From contig JBHGNT010000011.1 in NCBI GenBank assembly GCA_043228905.1, positions 16,182,001-16,246,000 on the forward strand: a stretch of DNA of 64,000 nt. Reading direction: 5' to 3'. Numbering within the stretch: the first letter of the stretch is position 1; each line of letters opens with the position of its first letter. The stretch comes from Azolla caroliniana. Taxonomy: Eukaryota; Polypodiophyta. Both the position numbers and the translations under genes were made by a program. The notes under the pieces are model-generated. The model had not been told where the DNA came from and made no database searches. It saw only the letters and a program-made list of their open reading frames with translations. Positions 37,701 to 48,793 of the stretch are shown in pieces.

Positions 37701-40700
37701 GATCAGGTGCAACAGAGTTTGAGGGCTATACAAGAGTTAATACTCATTTTGGTAATGAGATAACGTGGAATATGGTCAAGAGGTTCTTGCCTTATATTGA
37801 ACCCAACATTCAGGGTTGATGTTTGATATGTAAAATGTTCATCAGAGGCAAATATGCCAAACCAAACAAACCTGAGGCTGGATTATAAGGAATTATAAGC
37901 TCAATTTTTAATCCCATGTTTAGGACAATAATCCGGAACTGAGTGCTAGTGTACTCACCTCCATTACTTTTTCACAAGCATTTCAATCTCCAACCTATCA
38001 AGCAAAACTTTTTGAATCCAGTAAAAACTTCTACGTAATCTTTTAGCAAATATATAAAGTATTTTCAAGGGTAATCATCAACAAAAATAGTGAAGTGTAG
38101 AGATCAACCGAAGGACTTTGTAGGCATAGAGCATACATTTGAGTGTAAGCTGAAGTGGAGCAATTTATGAAAAGGATCAGAGTAGTAGAAGGTTTAATTT
38201 GTTTGCTATAACTACAATCATTACAAAAACTAAGCTTGGCCACCAGCTTGTCAAACAAAGATAGGATATGTAACATCTTTTCTCTCGTACAAGCAAACCC
38301 TTCATCTCTTAATTTGAGTCCATCCTTAGATTCTACTATAATAATGAAACTACCTGGAAGAGTCCATCCAGAGAGGCAATAGAGTGCGTCTTTCTTGTTG
38401 CGAGGAGGAATGAGCCTTATCCCATGTGAAATTTTACATGATCCGCCTATAGGGGCTGTGGAACAGCTAGCTCTTCTTGATTCCTAGAACAAACCAAGCT
38501 GCCTCCAATGTCGGCGCCTGCCTATTCTACATGGCCAATCTTATTACGTAAAATCCATCGATGTTGCAAGTGTCATTCCCAATGTTACTTGCACGGAATG
38601 AGAGGAAGCACTCCTTGGAAGAGAGTGCAGTGGAACAAGGCACCAGAATCAATGATCCAGATGCGAATAGAAAAGTCTTGTATCTACCATAAATAATGCA
38701 TTTGGTTACATATTTTTCGAGCACCTTTGCACTCCCTTGTAGATAGCGTGTACTCTCCATTCTAACCTTCCATAAATTGAATCCACACCCATCAAAACTC
38801 TTGAACTTAATCGCAATATTCAGACAGGTACTTGCCATGATGAAAGGAGAACAGAGAACAGCATTCCCACTTTCTAAGAAGAGGGAAATGAGGTTGTGAA
38901 ACCTTGAAAAGCACAAGTTGACGTTGGTGTAGAAAGAATGCAGCCTCGGAGCTTCTTGGGGAAGCAAAACATATCCTCAAAGATTGCCTGAATAAAGCTC
39001 CAGTACTCCCGATTCTAACCTTCCATAAATTGAATCCATACCCCTCAAAACCACCCTTGAATTTAATCACAATATTCAGAGATGTACTTGCCATGATGAA
39101 AGGAGAACAGAGAACGGCATTCCCACTTTCTAAGAAGAGGGAGATGAGGTCGTGAAACCTTAGAAAGCACAAGTTGATGTTGGTGTAGAGACAATGCAGC
39201 CTCGGAGCTTCTTGTGGAAGCAAAACACATCCTCAACGATTGTCTGAATAAAGTTCCAGGTACACTGGTGTATAGTCCTAACACATAACAAAGCTTTGAT
39301 ACCAGTTACTGGGTTTATGGAGTAGAGTTGACCAAAAACAGAAGGTACACATGCAGTTTTCAGTAAAATTTGCCTCAGAAACACATCTCAATGATCAAGA
39401 TAATTTGAAAGCCAGATGAAGATCAAAAAACAGCAAAACAGGATTTTGCAAAATTAGAGAAAGAGACACAAGGTTAGGGTAAACTTTCTGACTCTCCACA
39501 AGGGCTCCAATACCAGGGCATGATCCCTTAGAGCCAGGGAACCCTTTTAAAGTCAAAAACAAGTAAATTGAGAGAAAGAGACACAAGGTTAGGGTAAACT
39601 TTCTGACTCTCCACAAGGTCTCCAATACCAGGGCATGATCCCTTTAAGCCAGGGCACCCTTTTAATGTCAAAAATTAGAGAAAGAGACACAAGGTTAGGG
39701 TAAACTTTCTGACTCTCCACAAGGTCTCCAATTCCAGGGCATGATCCCTTAGAGCCAGGGCACCCTTTTAATGTCAAAAACAAGTAAATTGAGAGCTGAC
39801 TAGGCACCAGGGAAGGATCCTTAGAGAACCAGGGCACCCTTTTATAATAAAAGAAATTAAGCAATTTGACAGCTAACTAGTTGCCACTCTTATTGCCGAG
39901 GACGTTGGCGGAAGACTGCCATCTTTATTACAGAATAGGTGCCATAGAATACGAGGCACCTGGGGCTTTTACCTCAAAATTATGAAATCAGATCTCAATT
40001 CTGCCAAGAATCTTCCTATTAGCTGCCATAAAAGACTTTTGCTTCTTTTCTGTTCTTTATCAAGTTTCCTTCCAAAGGGTGGCCTAAGGTCAACCCCTCA
40101 AATGAAGTGAGTTCCACCTCTCTTAATAGAATCAGGAAAAAGAGAAAGAGAGCAGCCAATATGCTTCAACATTTGAAGATAATGAGGACCACAATGTAAT
40201 GACAGATTATATCAACTTTCGATTTCATATTATAGTTCAAATGTAGTTCGATTTTAAGTCCATGCATAAAATGCATTCAATTGATTGATATATGAGTCTT
40301 AGTGTATTTGTTCCTGGTTGGTATAAATTCTAAAACCGCCTATTTGTAGGGTGTCTAATACCAGAAGAAGATTTTTTGGTTCTCTTGAATGACATTGTTT
40401 TCCTTAATTTTCCTTCCATTTTTTAATTTTTATTTTACTTTTACTTGCTCCTCGGAACTCTTTAAATTGGGCAAGATGACATTGCATAACCAATGTAAAT
40501 TTGGGCGAGGCCCAATGGTGTTTAGACTGGACACAACAATCACTGGCAACTCTGGGATCGGAATGTAGTTTATTCAGTTAGCATTGGATACTGACTGTTG
40601 GAGGTGTATCTATCCAATTGTAAAGTTGTGGCTTACAAATTCACTTTAATCTCATCCCCACATGAATTCACTTAGAATTCATGAGTGACTGAATATGATT

Positions 40701-42188
40701 GTTTTTAAAGAGGTGACAATTGGCACCATGAGAAAGACTTGGTTAAGCTAAACAAACCTCCCTTTGATGAAATTTCAAAATTCAGGTTTAGAGAGGGATG
40801 AATTATAATAAAGCAAAAATCTGCGAGAATTATAATTTATTTGCTCTCTTCACTTATTTGCTCAGTAGATAATAATTTGGAGGCTCTAAATGTGGGTTGT
40901 AGAGCTGAAACACACTTGAACTGTTGGCTGTGTTTGTAGGGTTTGGTTTCCATCCTACTGTATTATCTTTTATTGATTATCTACAAAACTCAGATGGCAG
41001 ATTCTCATTCAATAAGTCCAAAAATAAAAATGAAAAGTAACTTGCTACACAAAGAAAAGAGGATTTTTTGAGGAACTCTAAACAATATTAAAAGGATACC
41101 TTAGCCTTACAAAAAGGGGAAAATCAATGAAATTTCTCATTCTCAGAGCTACTCTAGCCAATGAAGTACCATCCATTGCGAAGAAACTTATCCAGTTCTC
41201 ATACTGCCCGTCCATTATGGGTTTAAACAGGCTTTGAGACTCGTCTTTTTCCAGTTCTCATATCTTGTCCTCTCTTTATAATAATTCATATACTATCAAT
41301 CTAATGGACATTTAGAGTCTGTCTTGCTCCCATTCCCCAGATGATGAGATACTGAATGCAGATTGATTTGGTCTACATCCTTTCAAAAGGCAAACATGGT
41401 ATTCTATTCTATATCACAGTTGAAAACCAAAATCCTAGGAATGAACCAAATATGCTGTGTACTCATCCATGAGTTTTTGATAGGGAAGAGGAGAGGATAC
41501 TTATTCATTCCTGATATCTTACTCTATAAAGTACACAAATTTAACAGACGCTTAAACTCATCTTTCTCTCTTCACTGATGACGGGATAGCATATACACCA
41601 TGTTATGGTTGAGTTTTGGCAACGTTTTAAAAAGATATTATGATCTTCAATTCTATACTGCAGTTGCTAACCCAGATATCTAGAAGTCAACCAAAAAACA
41701 TGCATCCGAATGCTGCACCTTACAACAATCCACAACATAATTGATCAGAAAAGTGGAGACTTGTCCATTTCTCATATGCTACATTATAGTTTATCAACTT
41801 AACAGGCATTTAAATTTGTCCTTTCCTTTCTGAAGATGATGGAATACAGTATGCAGCATGAATTATTTGAATTTAAGCAACGACTCCAACGGGAAAAGCT
41901 TCTATTCTATATCGATTTTACAGTCATTTGAACTCACATTTTTCTGTCCACGGGATGATGAAATTATGTATGCATCATGATAACGTTGAGTTTAAGCAGC
42001 GTTTCGAAAGGGAAACGTTTCTATTATATTCTATAAAAGTAATCATAGCAAGATCTCTACAAAAACCTACTACATCTGAATGCATCATGTTTTTGATAAG
42101 AAACCATGGAACTGAAGATGAAACCTTATTACCATTGTTCAAAAGCATATTTTTTCTAGGATCTTGTCAGACGAATCCATGGAAATCC

Positions 42189-42225
<37 letters not shown>

Positions 42226-42352
42226 GAAGAAAGTTACCAGAAGCTCGAGGTATACAAAGTCTGCGTGAAGAAGGGGGATGCTGTTGCTGATGATGGACAG
42301 GGAAGGGAGTGGAAAGCTGAAGGAAGGTCGATGAGAAGGAAGATGCTGCCAT
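31707..42352 (-). CDS. FTRB: Ferredoxin-thioredoxin reductase catalytic (beta) subunit, chloroplastic
   Basis: Exons on the minus strand: 42352-42238, 34456-34347, 33650-33601, 33517-33446, 31915-31855, 31751-31707; 150 aa, close to the ~146 of Arabidopsis. Residues 1-~37 (MAASSFSSTFLQLS..., rich in Ser, Thr and Arg) form a chloroplast transit peptide. The mature part starts near ADDDKSLELMRKFSEQYARR. The family signature CPC-X16-CPC-X8-CHC is exact: C89/C91, C108/C110 and C119/C121. By homology C89, C108, C110 and C119 hold the 4Fe-4S cluster, and C91-C121 is the redox disulfide that takes electrons from ferredoxin and reduces thioredoxins. HYDDK follows the first motif. The enzyme links photosynthetic electron flow to light activation of stromal enzymes; the variable subunit is not in the window. 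Intron 1 is 7.8 kb and holds a copia remnant in the same orientation. All junctions are GT/AG and in frame. Confidence 0.95.
32635..32853 (-). other. Orphan 72-codon frame in intron 4 of the reductase gene
   Basis: The minus strand carries an uninterrupted frame that reads like real protein (GKFINTLTKASNVQVGLF, then ANIMAVWLKHQKVNDP and YQDGINSILAQMKKQ, then stop). It may be an alternative exon, a fragment of a retrocopied gene or chance. I do not recognise it. It sits next to a GAACCG-rich stretch. Confidence 0.3.
32857..33003. repeat. Degenerate GAACCG / AACCGTTAAACC-rich low-complexity stretch
   Basis: CGGTTCGGTTCGGTTC is followed by ACTGAACCG, GAACTGAACTGAACAGAACC, AACCGTTAAACC and AACCCGTGGTTCGGTTCC. 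The words occur in both orientations, so the stretch can fold back on itself in part. It lies in intron 4 of the reductase gene. Confidence 0.6.
35291..35515. repeat. Imperfect direct repeat, offset ~156 bp, in intron 1 of the reductase gene
   Basis: TAACCAATGTT...CAATCTCCTGTT...GTACATTCATGT occurs from 35291 and again from 35447, with scattered differences between copies. It lies next to the outer edge of the copia 3' LTR. Confidence 0.65.
35552..35848 (-). repeat. 3' LTR of the copia element
   Basis: 297 bases. It shares with the 5' LTR a terminal segment (GTGCC, CATTCTGTA, AAGATGG on the minus strand) and the segment with AACCAAAAACAGAAG and CAGTAAA on the plus strand. Divergence is high and the internal tandem copies of the 5' LTR are absent. 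Confidence 0.75.
36559..37090 (-). repeat. ~264-bp tandem duplication inside the copia element
   Basis: GATATTCATAC begins at 36559 and 36823. The two units share long runs (CATGTCCAAGATCCTTAAT, CACTTATTTGAAAGTTCACA, GGTTCCCAATCTAG). A shorter partial third echo (GTTGCTG.TCAGCAGGCACAATAT) follows. Confidence 0.8.
38750..39235 (-). repeat. ~254-bp tandem duplication of the gag start region
   Basis: TCTAACCTTCCATAAATTGA begins at 38761 and 39013, and TTGCCATGATGAAAGGAGAA at 38833 and 39089. Each copy codes on the minus strand for the same gag N-terminus (MAST.LNI..KFK) after the same leader (LPQEAPRLH), so the duplication includes the untranslated leader and the start of gag. Confidence 0.8.
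39310..39958 (-). repeat. 5' LTR of the copia element, enlarged by internal tandem copies
   Basis: 649 bases, about twice the 3' LTR. The excess is explained by at least three copies of a 106-115-base unit starting AGAGAAAGAGACACAAGG at 39456, 39571 and 39677, each with CTCCACAAGG.CTCCAAT and CCAGGGCATGATCC. A shortened fourth copy lies at about 39805-39850. Confidence 0.8.
41340..42060. repeat. Degenerate repeats in intron 1 of the reductase gene
   Basis: Several related segments (around 41343, 41578, 41834 and 41952) share GATGATG.AAT.....TATGCA.CATGA and TTTAAGCA.CG.......GGGAAA..TTCTATT wording with spacings of ~115-260 bases. They are strongly diverged and their boundaries are unclear. 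Confidence 0.4.
42193..42222. repeat. (GA)n microsatellite in intron 1, beside the exon 1 donor
   Basis: About 15 AG dinucleotides begin roughly 15 bases inside intron 1 of the reductase gene. On the sense strand they form a CT-rich tract. Confidence 0.9.
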
Positions 42353-45300
42353 AGCCTGCGGAAGAATAATGATGTTGTTTGTTCGTTAAGTGTTTTCTTC
42401 TAATTCAAAGGAGAAGAGAATGGAACGGGATCCTTCATGTTTTTGTGTTTGTGGCGAAGGGCTATTCTTCTTCTTCTGTGGCTGGGTGGCAATCAATGCT
42501 TCTTTGATATTGGTGATAGGGTTTGAGGGGTTGTGAGCTCGAATCCTCAAAGAGACTATTATGTGTGAGTCATCATGTATACCCCACATGGTATGTTAGA
42601 ATTCGAGCGGATTGCATATGACGTGTGGCTTTTTATGTTATCTTCTGTTCCCACTCATCGATTCCGCATCCCTTTTTCATTGAGTTATTCGTGTTCGTTG
42701 ATGGTACCTGGGTACCTACCATATGGAGTTCTCAAAATGTGCTTTCTTGCTTCGTTGCAGGTTGTACAAACTTTATATCACATAGCACTGGAAGAGAACT
42801 CAAGAGTGTACATGGGGGGGAAAAAACACTCGTGACGAAAACCCATTCAATAGATATTTTCGTTGAACACAATGAATCCTTTTTCCAAGTGGTTCAAGAA
42901 TTGTTCTCTCTCATGACGAAACCAGAAATTGGTTGCCAAAACTTATTGTATCGTATAAGGGTTGTTTTGTCGTTTCCCATTGCAGAGAGAGTATTCAAAA
43001 GTCGTTATGTATTACCATGGTATCAAATTGAGATTTTGCATCAAATGACGGTTATCTAATGTTTGGGTTAAGGAATGTGAGTTCATATGCATAAGTTGTT
43101 GTGTAGTGTAGTGTACTCCAACAATATCTCATGATTTACACAGATGGCTCATCATGTACACCAACTCCAATGATTCTTATCATATGATATTTATATGTTT
43201 TTATGACGGGATTGTGTACCATCATCATGGTAGCTTCTATTGATAAAATTCACAACTAGTGCCTTAAATCAAGTGTTATCAAATATTTTTTATTTTGCTA
43301 GATTGAACAACATCGTCTTTTGATATGTTTCCAAAGTTTATGTTGTAAATTCAAACTCCATGTGTAACTTTGATTAAATTCTCTTATAGGTCATAAATCC
43401 ATATTCAAGGGCCTTTTTGTTAATGTTTATGCGATTGATAAACTAGCTCATTCCCTTCCCTTTGCTTTCATGATATTTGCCTATTGTTTTCTATGGTTGG
43501 CTTGCATCTCCATTAAATCACTGTCTCAAAAGAATATGGAAGGTCATTTGATCCTTGCAATTGTCATGACAATCTTCTCAAATAAGTGAGATCTTCGAAC
43601 AATGACAACCCAAGCTCTAGTGGTTTCCTTCCAACTCTCCAAAATTTGATATAGCGGATTGCTTCTTATTATGTTCAACCTTGGTGCTAAGTTTCCTTCT
43701 TGTTCTATAATGGGGTCTTGTGGCCCAAGGATCCAATGATTTGCACATTGAGATATCTTGCATCCCACATCTGCTTTTCTTCTTTAGTAGTGTGACCAGA
43801 TGTAGCATCTTTCTTATTGTACCTAGTCCTATTGTATGAAGTTTCCTATGATTAGTGCACCATTCATGTGTCTATTAGAAATCAATTTAAATCGTGCCAA
43901 TAGCAAGGAAGGCTTTGAATAAAATGAGAGGCAGTTATTTTGTGACTAGAATAGGCACTTATGTTACCAATCTACATTGCATCTTGACCTTTACTCATTC
44001 AAATGAAAAGCCAAATGTGTTATTATCTTAAAATCATGAACATCAAAACAAATGCATTCACAAGTGGATCCAAATTTCTTTTCATAAATAGCTAGTGAAC
44101 AATATCACTAATGGATTCCTTCCGGTTATATTGCACACCACACAACAAATAATAAAAGCATGAATTATGACATCATTGCGATAACCATTGTTGATGGTCT
44201 TTGAATACTCTTTGGCAATCTTTGCTGATGCAGTCAAAAAGAGCTTTGATCTTTCAAACAGATGTATATACATCATTATATAAAGTGGCATTCCTTAGCA
44301 ATGAACCCCTAACAAGCAGCTACAAAAAATTTGTGGGTAATTTTCAGAAACTTGAATATATTTACAACTTTGCCGCCAATGTCATAGAATAGCGGTGCGA
44401 CATTTCATTGTAGTCATTTATTATTCCCCTCAATCTTAAATGCATAGAAATAAGCAAAGAGACTAGTGTTTTTGTACCTCATGGAACATCTCAGCATCTA
44501 TTGTTAAGTCTTTGTTTCTTAATTCATACATGGATCCATATACATGCTTGCCTAGTAACTTAGGGTTTATGGTTAGCTAACCACGGTTTTCCTTCTATGT
44601 ACTCCAAGGAATGGAATGATGGATTGTAGAGTAAATAGAAAACCATTCAGTAAGCACCTAGATCGATATAACTATAGAATTTAAAGGTTTAGGGTTTGGA
44701 GAAAGCAAACACCAGTTCTCTTTGAAAATTCATCAAGCCAAATGGAACCCCTATTGGAAGTCAAAGAAAAATAGACCCATTCAACATACCTTTGGAAGGG
44801 TTTTAAAGATGCATTTATACCACGACTCATTTCATTGATGCATGAACCAGCTCCTGTTTTATACCTTTAACATATGAAATCCCACATAGTGTTGTATTAA
44901 TTAAATGAACTTATTTTCTAATAATCAATTCATGCTTGTTACGACCGCACACTCTCATCATCATGTTAACAAAGCTAAAACCTAGCCAAGGGTAGCTAAT
45001 ACCTAAGTCTATATCTACAATGTAGCCATCCAAATCATGGTCAGGTCAAGGCCATCCAATCATGAATAGTAGGATTAATTCGCCCCTAGCAATATAGACA
45101 TGTGAATGTCATGACGATCCATATGCTATCATTACGAGATTGGAACTTGCAAGGATCAGCTTCATGAATTTTCCTCCATGTTCAGCTACAAAAACAGGCT
45201 GTAATGTCATACATAGAAAACCACAAAACCAAAAATATGCATAAACCAATTACATCAGTGGAGTGCACAACGTTTAGCAATGATAAGTGTTGGTGCCCCA

Positions 45301-45415
45301 ACAATATTCACAATGTTGGTTTACATACAAACCTCAATGTTACCTATGAAAAAACACTGATCTACACAATATATATTTTGATCCCAAAATTGCCAGGGTA
45401 CATTAGAGGGTGGGC

Positions 45416-45472
<57 letters not shown>

Positions 45473-45528
45473 GCGTGTGCGTGTGCGTGCATGCATATAT
45501 GAAAAGACCATTCAATATGCCTCACCTA
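42353..45528. other. Spacer between the trihelix and reductase genes
   Basis: Contains the reductase promoter, AT-rich spacer and a GTT microsatellite near the end of the trihelix gene. An open frame at 42625-43059 (+) has ordinary composition but no recognisable domain and is not called. No other gene is supported. Confidence 0.5.
45417..45471. repeat. (GTT)n microsatellite, about 18 units
   Basis: Uninterrupted GTT repeats followed by GTGCGTGTGCGTGTGCGTGC. It lies ~60 bases beyond the trihelix stop codon, probably in its 3' UTR (AAC repeats on the sense strand). Confidence 0.95.
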
Positions 45529-47330
45529 TTATTGTTGTAGGGAAGATACGATGCCAAGGCTGGATATAGTAGATGACATCCTTTCCATTGACGCAATCAA
45601 ACCCTTACCAATCTCTATGGTTGCTTCCAATTTTCGTTCTTCGAGGGAGAACCTCCTCTCAGCGAGCTTCAATTTCCTCTCCTCCAAAAGCAATCGGTAC
45701 TCAGCTAAATCTAACGGTGACTTGATTTTGTTAGATTGTCCATCTTTGGATGATTTACTGGAGGCATTGCCACCATCCTCTTCCTCTTTTGCTTCTAAAA
45801 GGATATCCACCTTCTTATTACTATCAGGAGTAGGCTTGAGAACACCAAAGCGATCAGGGGTTTTTCTCTTTCGACCAGACGATCGTGGTGCATGATTATC
45901 TACAACGGCAGGTGTATCTTCAACTACAGTTGTGCCATTTTGACCATTTTCATTACTAACATACGGTAATGCCTCAGTATTTCCTGTTGCTGCTTCTCCT
46001 GCAATTTCACTTTCAGAGAATATCAATGTTCACACAATACTGATCCATGGAGAATAGCTAGAGCACAGCAAGCATGACATCGATGGCATCAAAATTTAAG
46101 GAAATTCGTCTAAGTTGATGTTCAAATTTTAAATCAACAAAAAACACTGTCTCACACTTGTTTTCATGTTTTAATCAATTTAATAGGTTTATTCTCTCCA
46201 AAACTATGAAATTTCAAAAACCTACAAGAGAATCCAACCTATCAAATTCCTCCTGTCTTCGGTCAAAAGTAAATTTTCTATTTTCATTCCTTTTTTTATA
46301 TTTCCTAATTCTATTGAAACTAGAATCTAAGAGCATCAAGGCTTTAAAGAAAATCTAAGCAATAATTAAAGTGGTCCCATTTCAGGTAAAAATCTGAACA
46401 TTCTACTTTAATCCATTTTGTTCCTTTATATCCTAATAGATTAGGCGTGTCAGACTAGAAGTTAACAGCAATTAAAGCCTAGTCTCATAACTGCTACTAA
46501 TTCTGTCTCAAGTGGCTCTAACCTGAATTCTCGATAAGCGGGTTCCCAACAAAAGATGGCAGGTTCAAGGATGCAACAAAACCAAATCTTGCGAACATGG
46601 CATCAAAAAGCTCCTTATCGAAAAGTCGTGGAAATCCCTCTCTCTCCCTTTCATCCTCTGTCATTGCCCAGTAGGTTGCTTTCCCATCAGGAGGTTGTTT
46701 ATCCCAATCCAATATTTTCTTAAAATTTGGCCATAATCTCTCCCATTTATCCCGGCATTGAGATGCCATTTTGTTAACTCCAACGCTCTTGCAAGAATCA
46801 GCTATTTCATCCCATTTTCCTGATGAAGAAGACCTCATCTTTCTCAAACCAAGCTCAGCTCTTTCAGCATGAGATTTTTTTGCATCAAAAAGGGCAATTA
46901 TTTCACCATGAGTCCAATGGCAACGGGACTTCTGGGCTGTTGATTGGCGTGAATTTCCACTTCTAGTTTTAGGAGGAGGCGAATCAAAGCCATTTCCAAC
47001 ACCGCTAAGTATAGCAGCTTCATCAGCAATTGGTGCTATAATTACAGGAACAACCTCTTGCTGAAAGTCTTTATGCTGTGAGACATCATTGCCCTCATGT
47101 TGATTTTTAGGTGGGTTTTGAGACCCTTTTTCAGCAGAATTCAAATCAAGAGGTATATCATTTGGAGGCTCTGAAAATTCAATGATAGGATTTTCATGGA
47201 TAGCTTGTATATCTGGATTGTGATGGGTTTGAATGTCATCAGAACTACCCGGAAGTGAAGGAATCATTGTAGAAAAAGTGTCGCATTTGAGAGTTAGTAA
47301 AAAATCCTGTAACATATCCAAAATGTCCAT
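45529..47330 (-). CDS. Trihelix (GT-type Myb/SANT-like) transcription factor, 425 aa
   Basis: Exon 1 is 47330-46523 and exon 2 45998-45529 on the minus strand. The donor GTTAGA and acceptor ...AAATTGCAG split a Gly codon (NSG|EAATGN) and keep the frame. Residues ~137-230 hold the trihelix: CHWTHGEIIALFDAKK, then GKWDEIADSCKS, then QCRDKWERLWPNFKKI, with the spaced tryptophans (W139, W173, W196, W200), followed by DGKATYWAMTEDERERE. The N-terminal 130 residues are acidic and low in complexity. The C-terminal ~50 residues (LAEYRLLLEERKLKLAERR and on) form a charged helix, probably a coiled coil for pairing. A basic GRKRKTPDRFG segment (about 315) may be a nuclear signal. The family binds GT-rich promoter elements; the target and clade are not known. 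Upstream untranslated exons may extend towards 48250. Confidence 0.88.
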
Positions 47331-48524
47331 TTCTTACTTTTAATCTCACATTGGTACCATATACCATATTTTGGTTGTAACTTAGGTCTCATAGGTCACT
47401 TTGGATGTTAATATCACATTTCTTTCCCCTCTTTTTCTCTGTCTCAACCTAGTGGAATGCAATGAATTTCCGATATCCTCTAAAAACAGCTAATTATGCA
47501 GAATTCTAGCCTCATGAATGCATAAATCTTGGTTTTTCATTAATATTTGCATGTTCCTCCAAAGTGGATTTAATTGATTTGATGTTTGACTTTTGATCCA
47601 ATTCAGTGAATAAATTTTTGGTTCCATATTTTTTCGAGGAACTCAGTGCATGTGAATATGGCTTTCTTTCTTCCCTCATACACGCATAGACAAACAGACA
47701 CATGCAAGCAATGGATATGTACACATGAAATGAACCCAATCTATCCGCTTACACAACCACAGGAAATAAAAGGAGTTTAGCACTTCAGAAACTGAAATTT
47801 GACTTGATACACGGAAAATCATAAAAGGTTGAGCAGTGAAAACAGTAAACATGCTAATAGTATGTGCTGCACATAGGCTGCCTTTGCAGCCCTACAAGAC
47901 AAATAGACATCAATACAGCACATAACCAAATAGTTTATGAAAATTCTTACAAATATTGCTTAGAAATTTACTGGAATGGACACGAATTTTACATAAATTC
48001 ACACAAATTAACGAACTAAAATAAATTCAAACTTTTGAACAGCAGAGCAGTAACGAGGGCCCAAAGAACTCTTTTATCTCCGCTCTCTCTCTCTCTCCCT
48101 CTCTCTGTCTCTGCAACAACATGACAGAATCGGAACAATATCGAAAACCTTACCTTACTTCGCAACTATTGAACAACAGAATAGTAGTAGTAGTTAACGG
48201 CGACACCTATCGAGCTCTCATTAACTGCAGAACCAACAGACAGAGACTCAGAGAGGAAAGGTAGAAACGCTACACTGAACGGAGAAGGAAAAGGTTGTCA
48301 GCAAAACCAAGGCACAACATAAAACAATAAAACAAAAAAATTTGTGAAGGATGCCTGCTGTGACGCTACCACCGGCTACTGCCGGTTCCCCTGTCCCCAG
48401 GTGAACCAGACTTCATCAGGGATTCCGCATAACCCTGGTTAGGTCATCTGATTCGATTTCTAACCACACAAACACAAACACAACACAACACAAAACACAA
48501 TGGGTTCTCTCTCCCTCTCTCAAC
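47331..48524. other. Upstream region of the trihelix gene
   Basis: No coding sequence is supported. CT-rich tracts at 48082-48110 and a GC-richer block around 48355-48445 may belong to an untranslated leader or promoter. A 5' UTR intron is possible but was not defined. Confidence 0.4.
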
Positions 48525-48793
48525 GTGTGATAGGGTGTTGTCGTGGCACTAGACACTGGACACGCGGCTTGTTGATTATGCATATCTTGCCCTAATAAAT
48601 GCTCGGGCGTCCGAGCATATCACACTTTGATGAAACCCTATGCCTTTGACCACATTTGTGTGATAGGGTGTTGTCATGGCAGTGGACACTAGACACACAA
48701 CTAGTTGACTATGCATATCTTGTCCTAATAAATGCTCGGGCGTCCGAGCATATCACACTTTGATGAAACACTATGCCTTTGACCGCATTTGTG
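48525..48793. repeat. 133-bp tandem duplication carrying a conserved 20-bp hairpin
   Basis: GTGTGATAGGGTGTTGTC begins at 48525 and 48658. The two units differ at roughly a dozen sites. Both keep the inverted repeat ATGCTCGG-GCGT-CCGAGCAT (48599-48618 and 48732-48751), with 8-base arms that match perfectly. Confidence 0.9.

Larger units (their letters stand above)
35552..39958 (-). mobile_element. Decayed Ty1/copia LTR retrotransposon in intron 1 of the reductase gene
   Basis: Two related LTRs bound it: 35552-35848 (3' LTR) and 39310-39958 (5' LTR), both starting TG and ending CA on the minus strand. Beside the 5' LTR the minus strand reads TGGTATCAAAGCTTTG (about 39304-39289), a primer site for initiator tRNA-Met. 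Gag-like protein follows (FDGCGFNLWKVRMES at about 38800; a second copy near 39050). Near the 3' end, 36400-36098 reads GYLMYSMVTAHSDIRHEV, WAAVKFILKFRHGTKGQ and DTRKVYIFTLAVGTISW, the copia RNase H region with many substitutions. 36616-36419 covers the end of reverse transcriptase. Integrase and most of the reverse transcriptase are missing or unreadable. No target-site duplication was found. It cannot move by itself. Confidence 0.8.

Noticed and set aside
39456-39850. Regularly spaced repeats that could be mistaken for a CRISPR-like array
   Set aside because: The units are directly tandem with no unique spacers and lie inside an LTR in a plant genome.
42575-43059. Two overlapping plus-strand ORFs upstream of the reductase gene
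   Set aside because: No domain or homology recognised, and no splice signals linking them to other frames. Chance frames are more likely.
43544-44300. Minus-strand frames of 63-74 codons that read somewhat protein-like
   Set aside because: They are short, with stops between them and no recognised family. Possibly a transposon relic, but unsupported.
45204-45569. 121-codon ORF with a poly-Val segment
   Set aside because: Produced by the GTT microsatellite.
48395-48435. Segment reminiscent of microRNA166 (GAACCAGACTTCATC)
   Set aside because: Too many mismatches to the mature miR166, and no matching arm for a hairpin was found.
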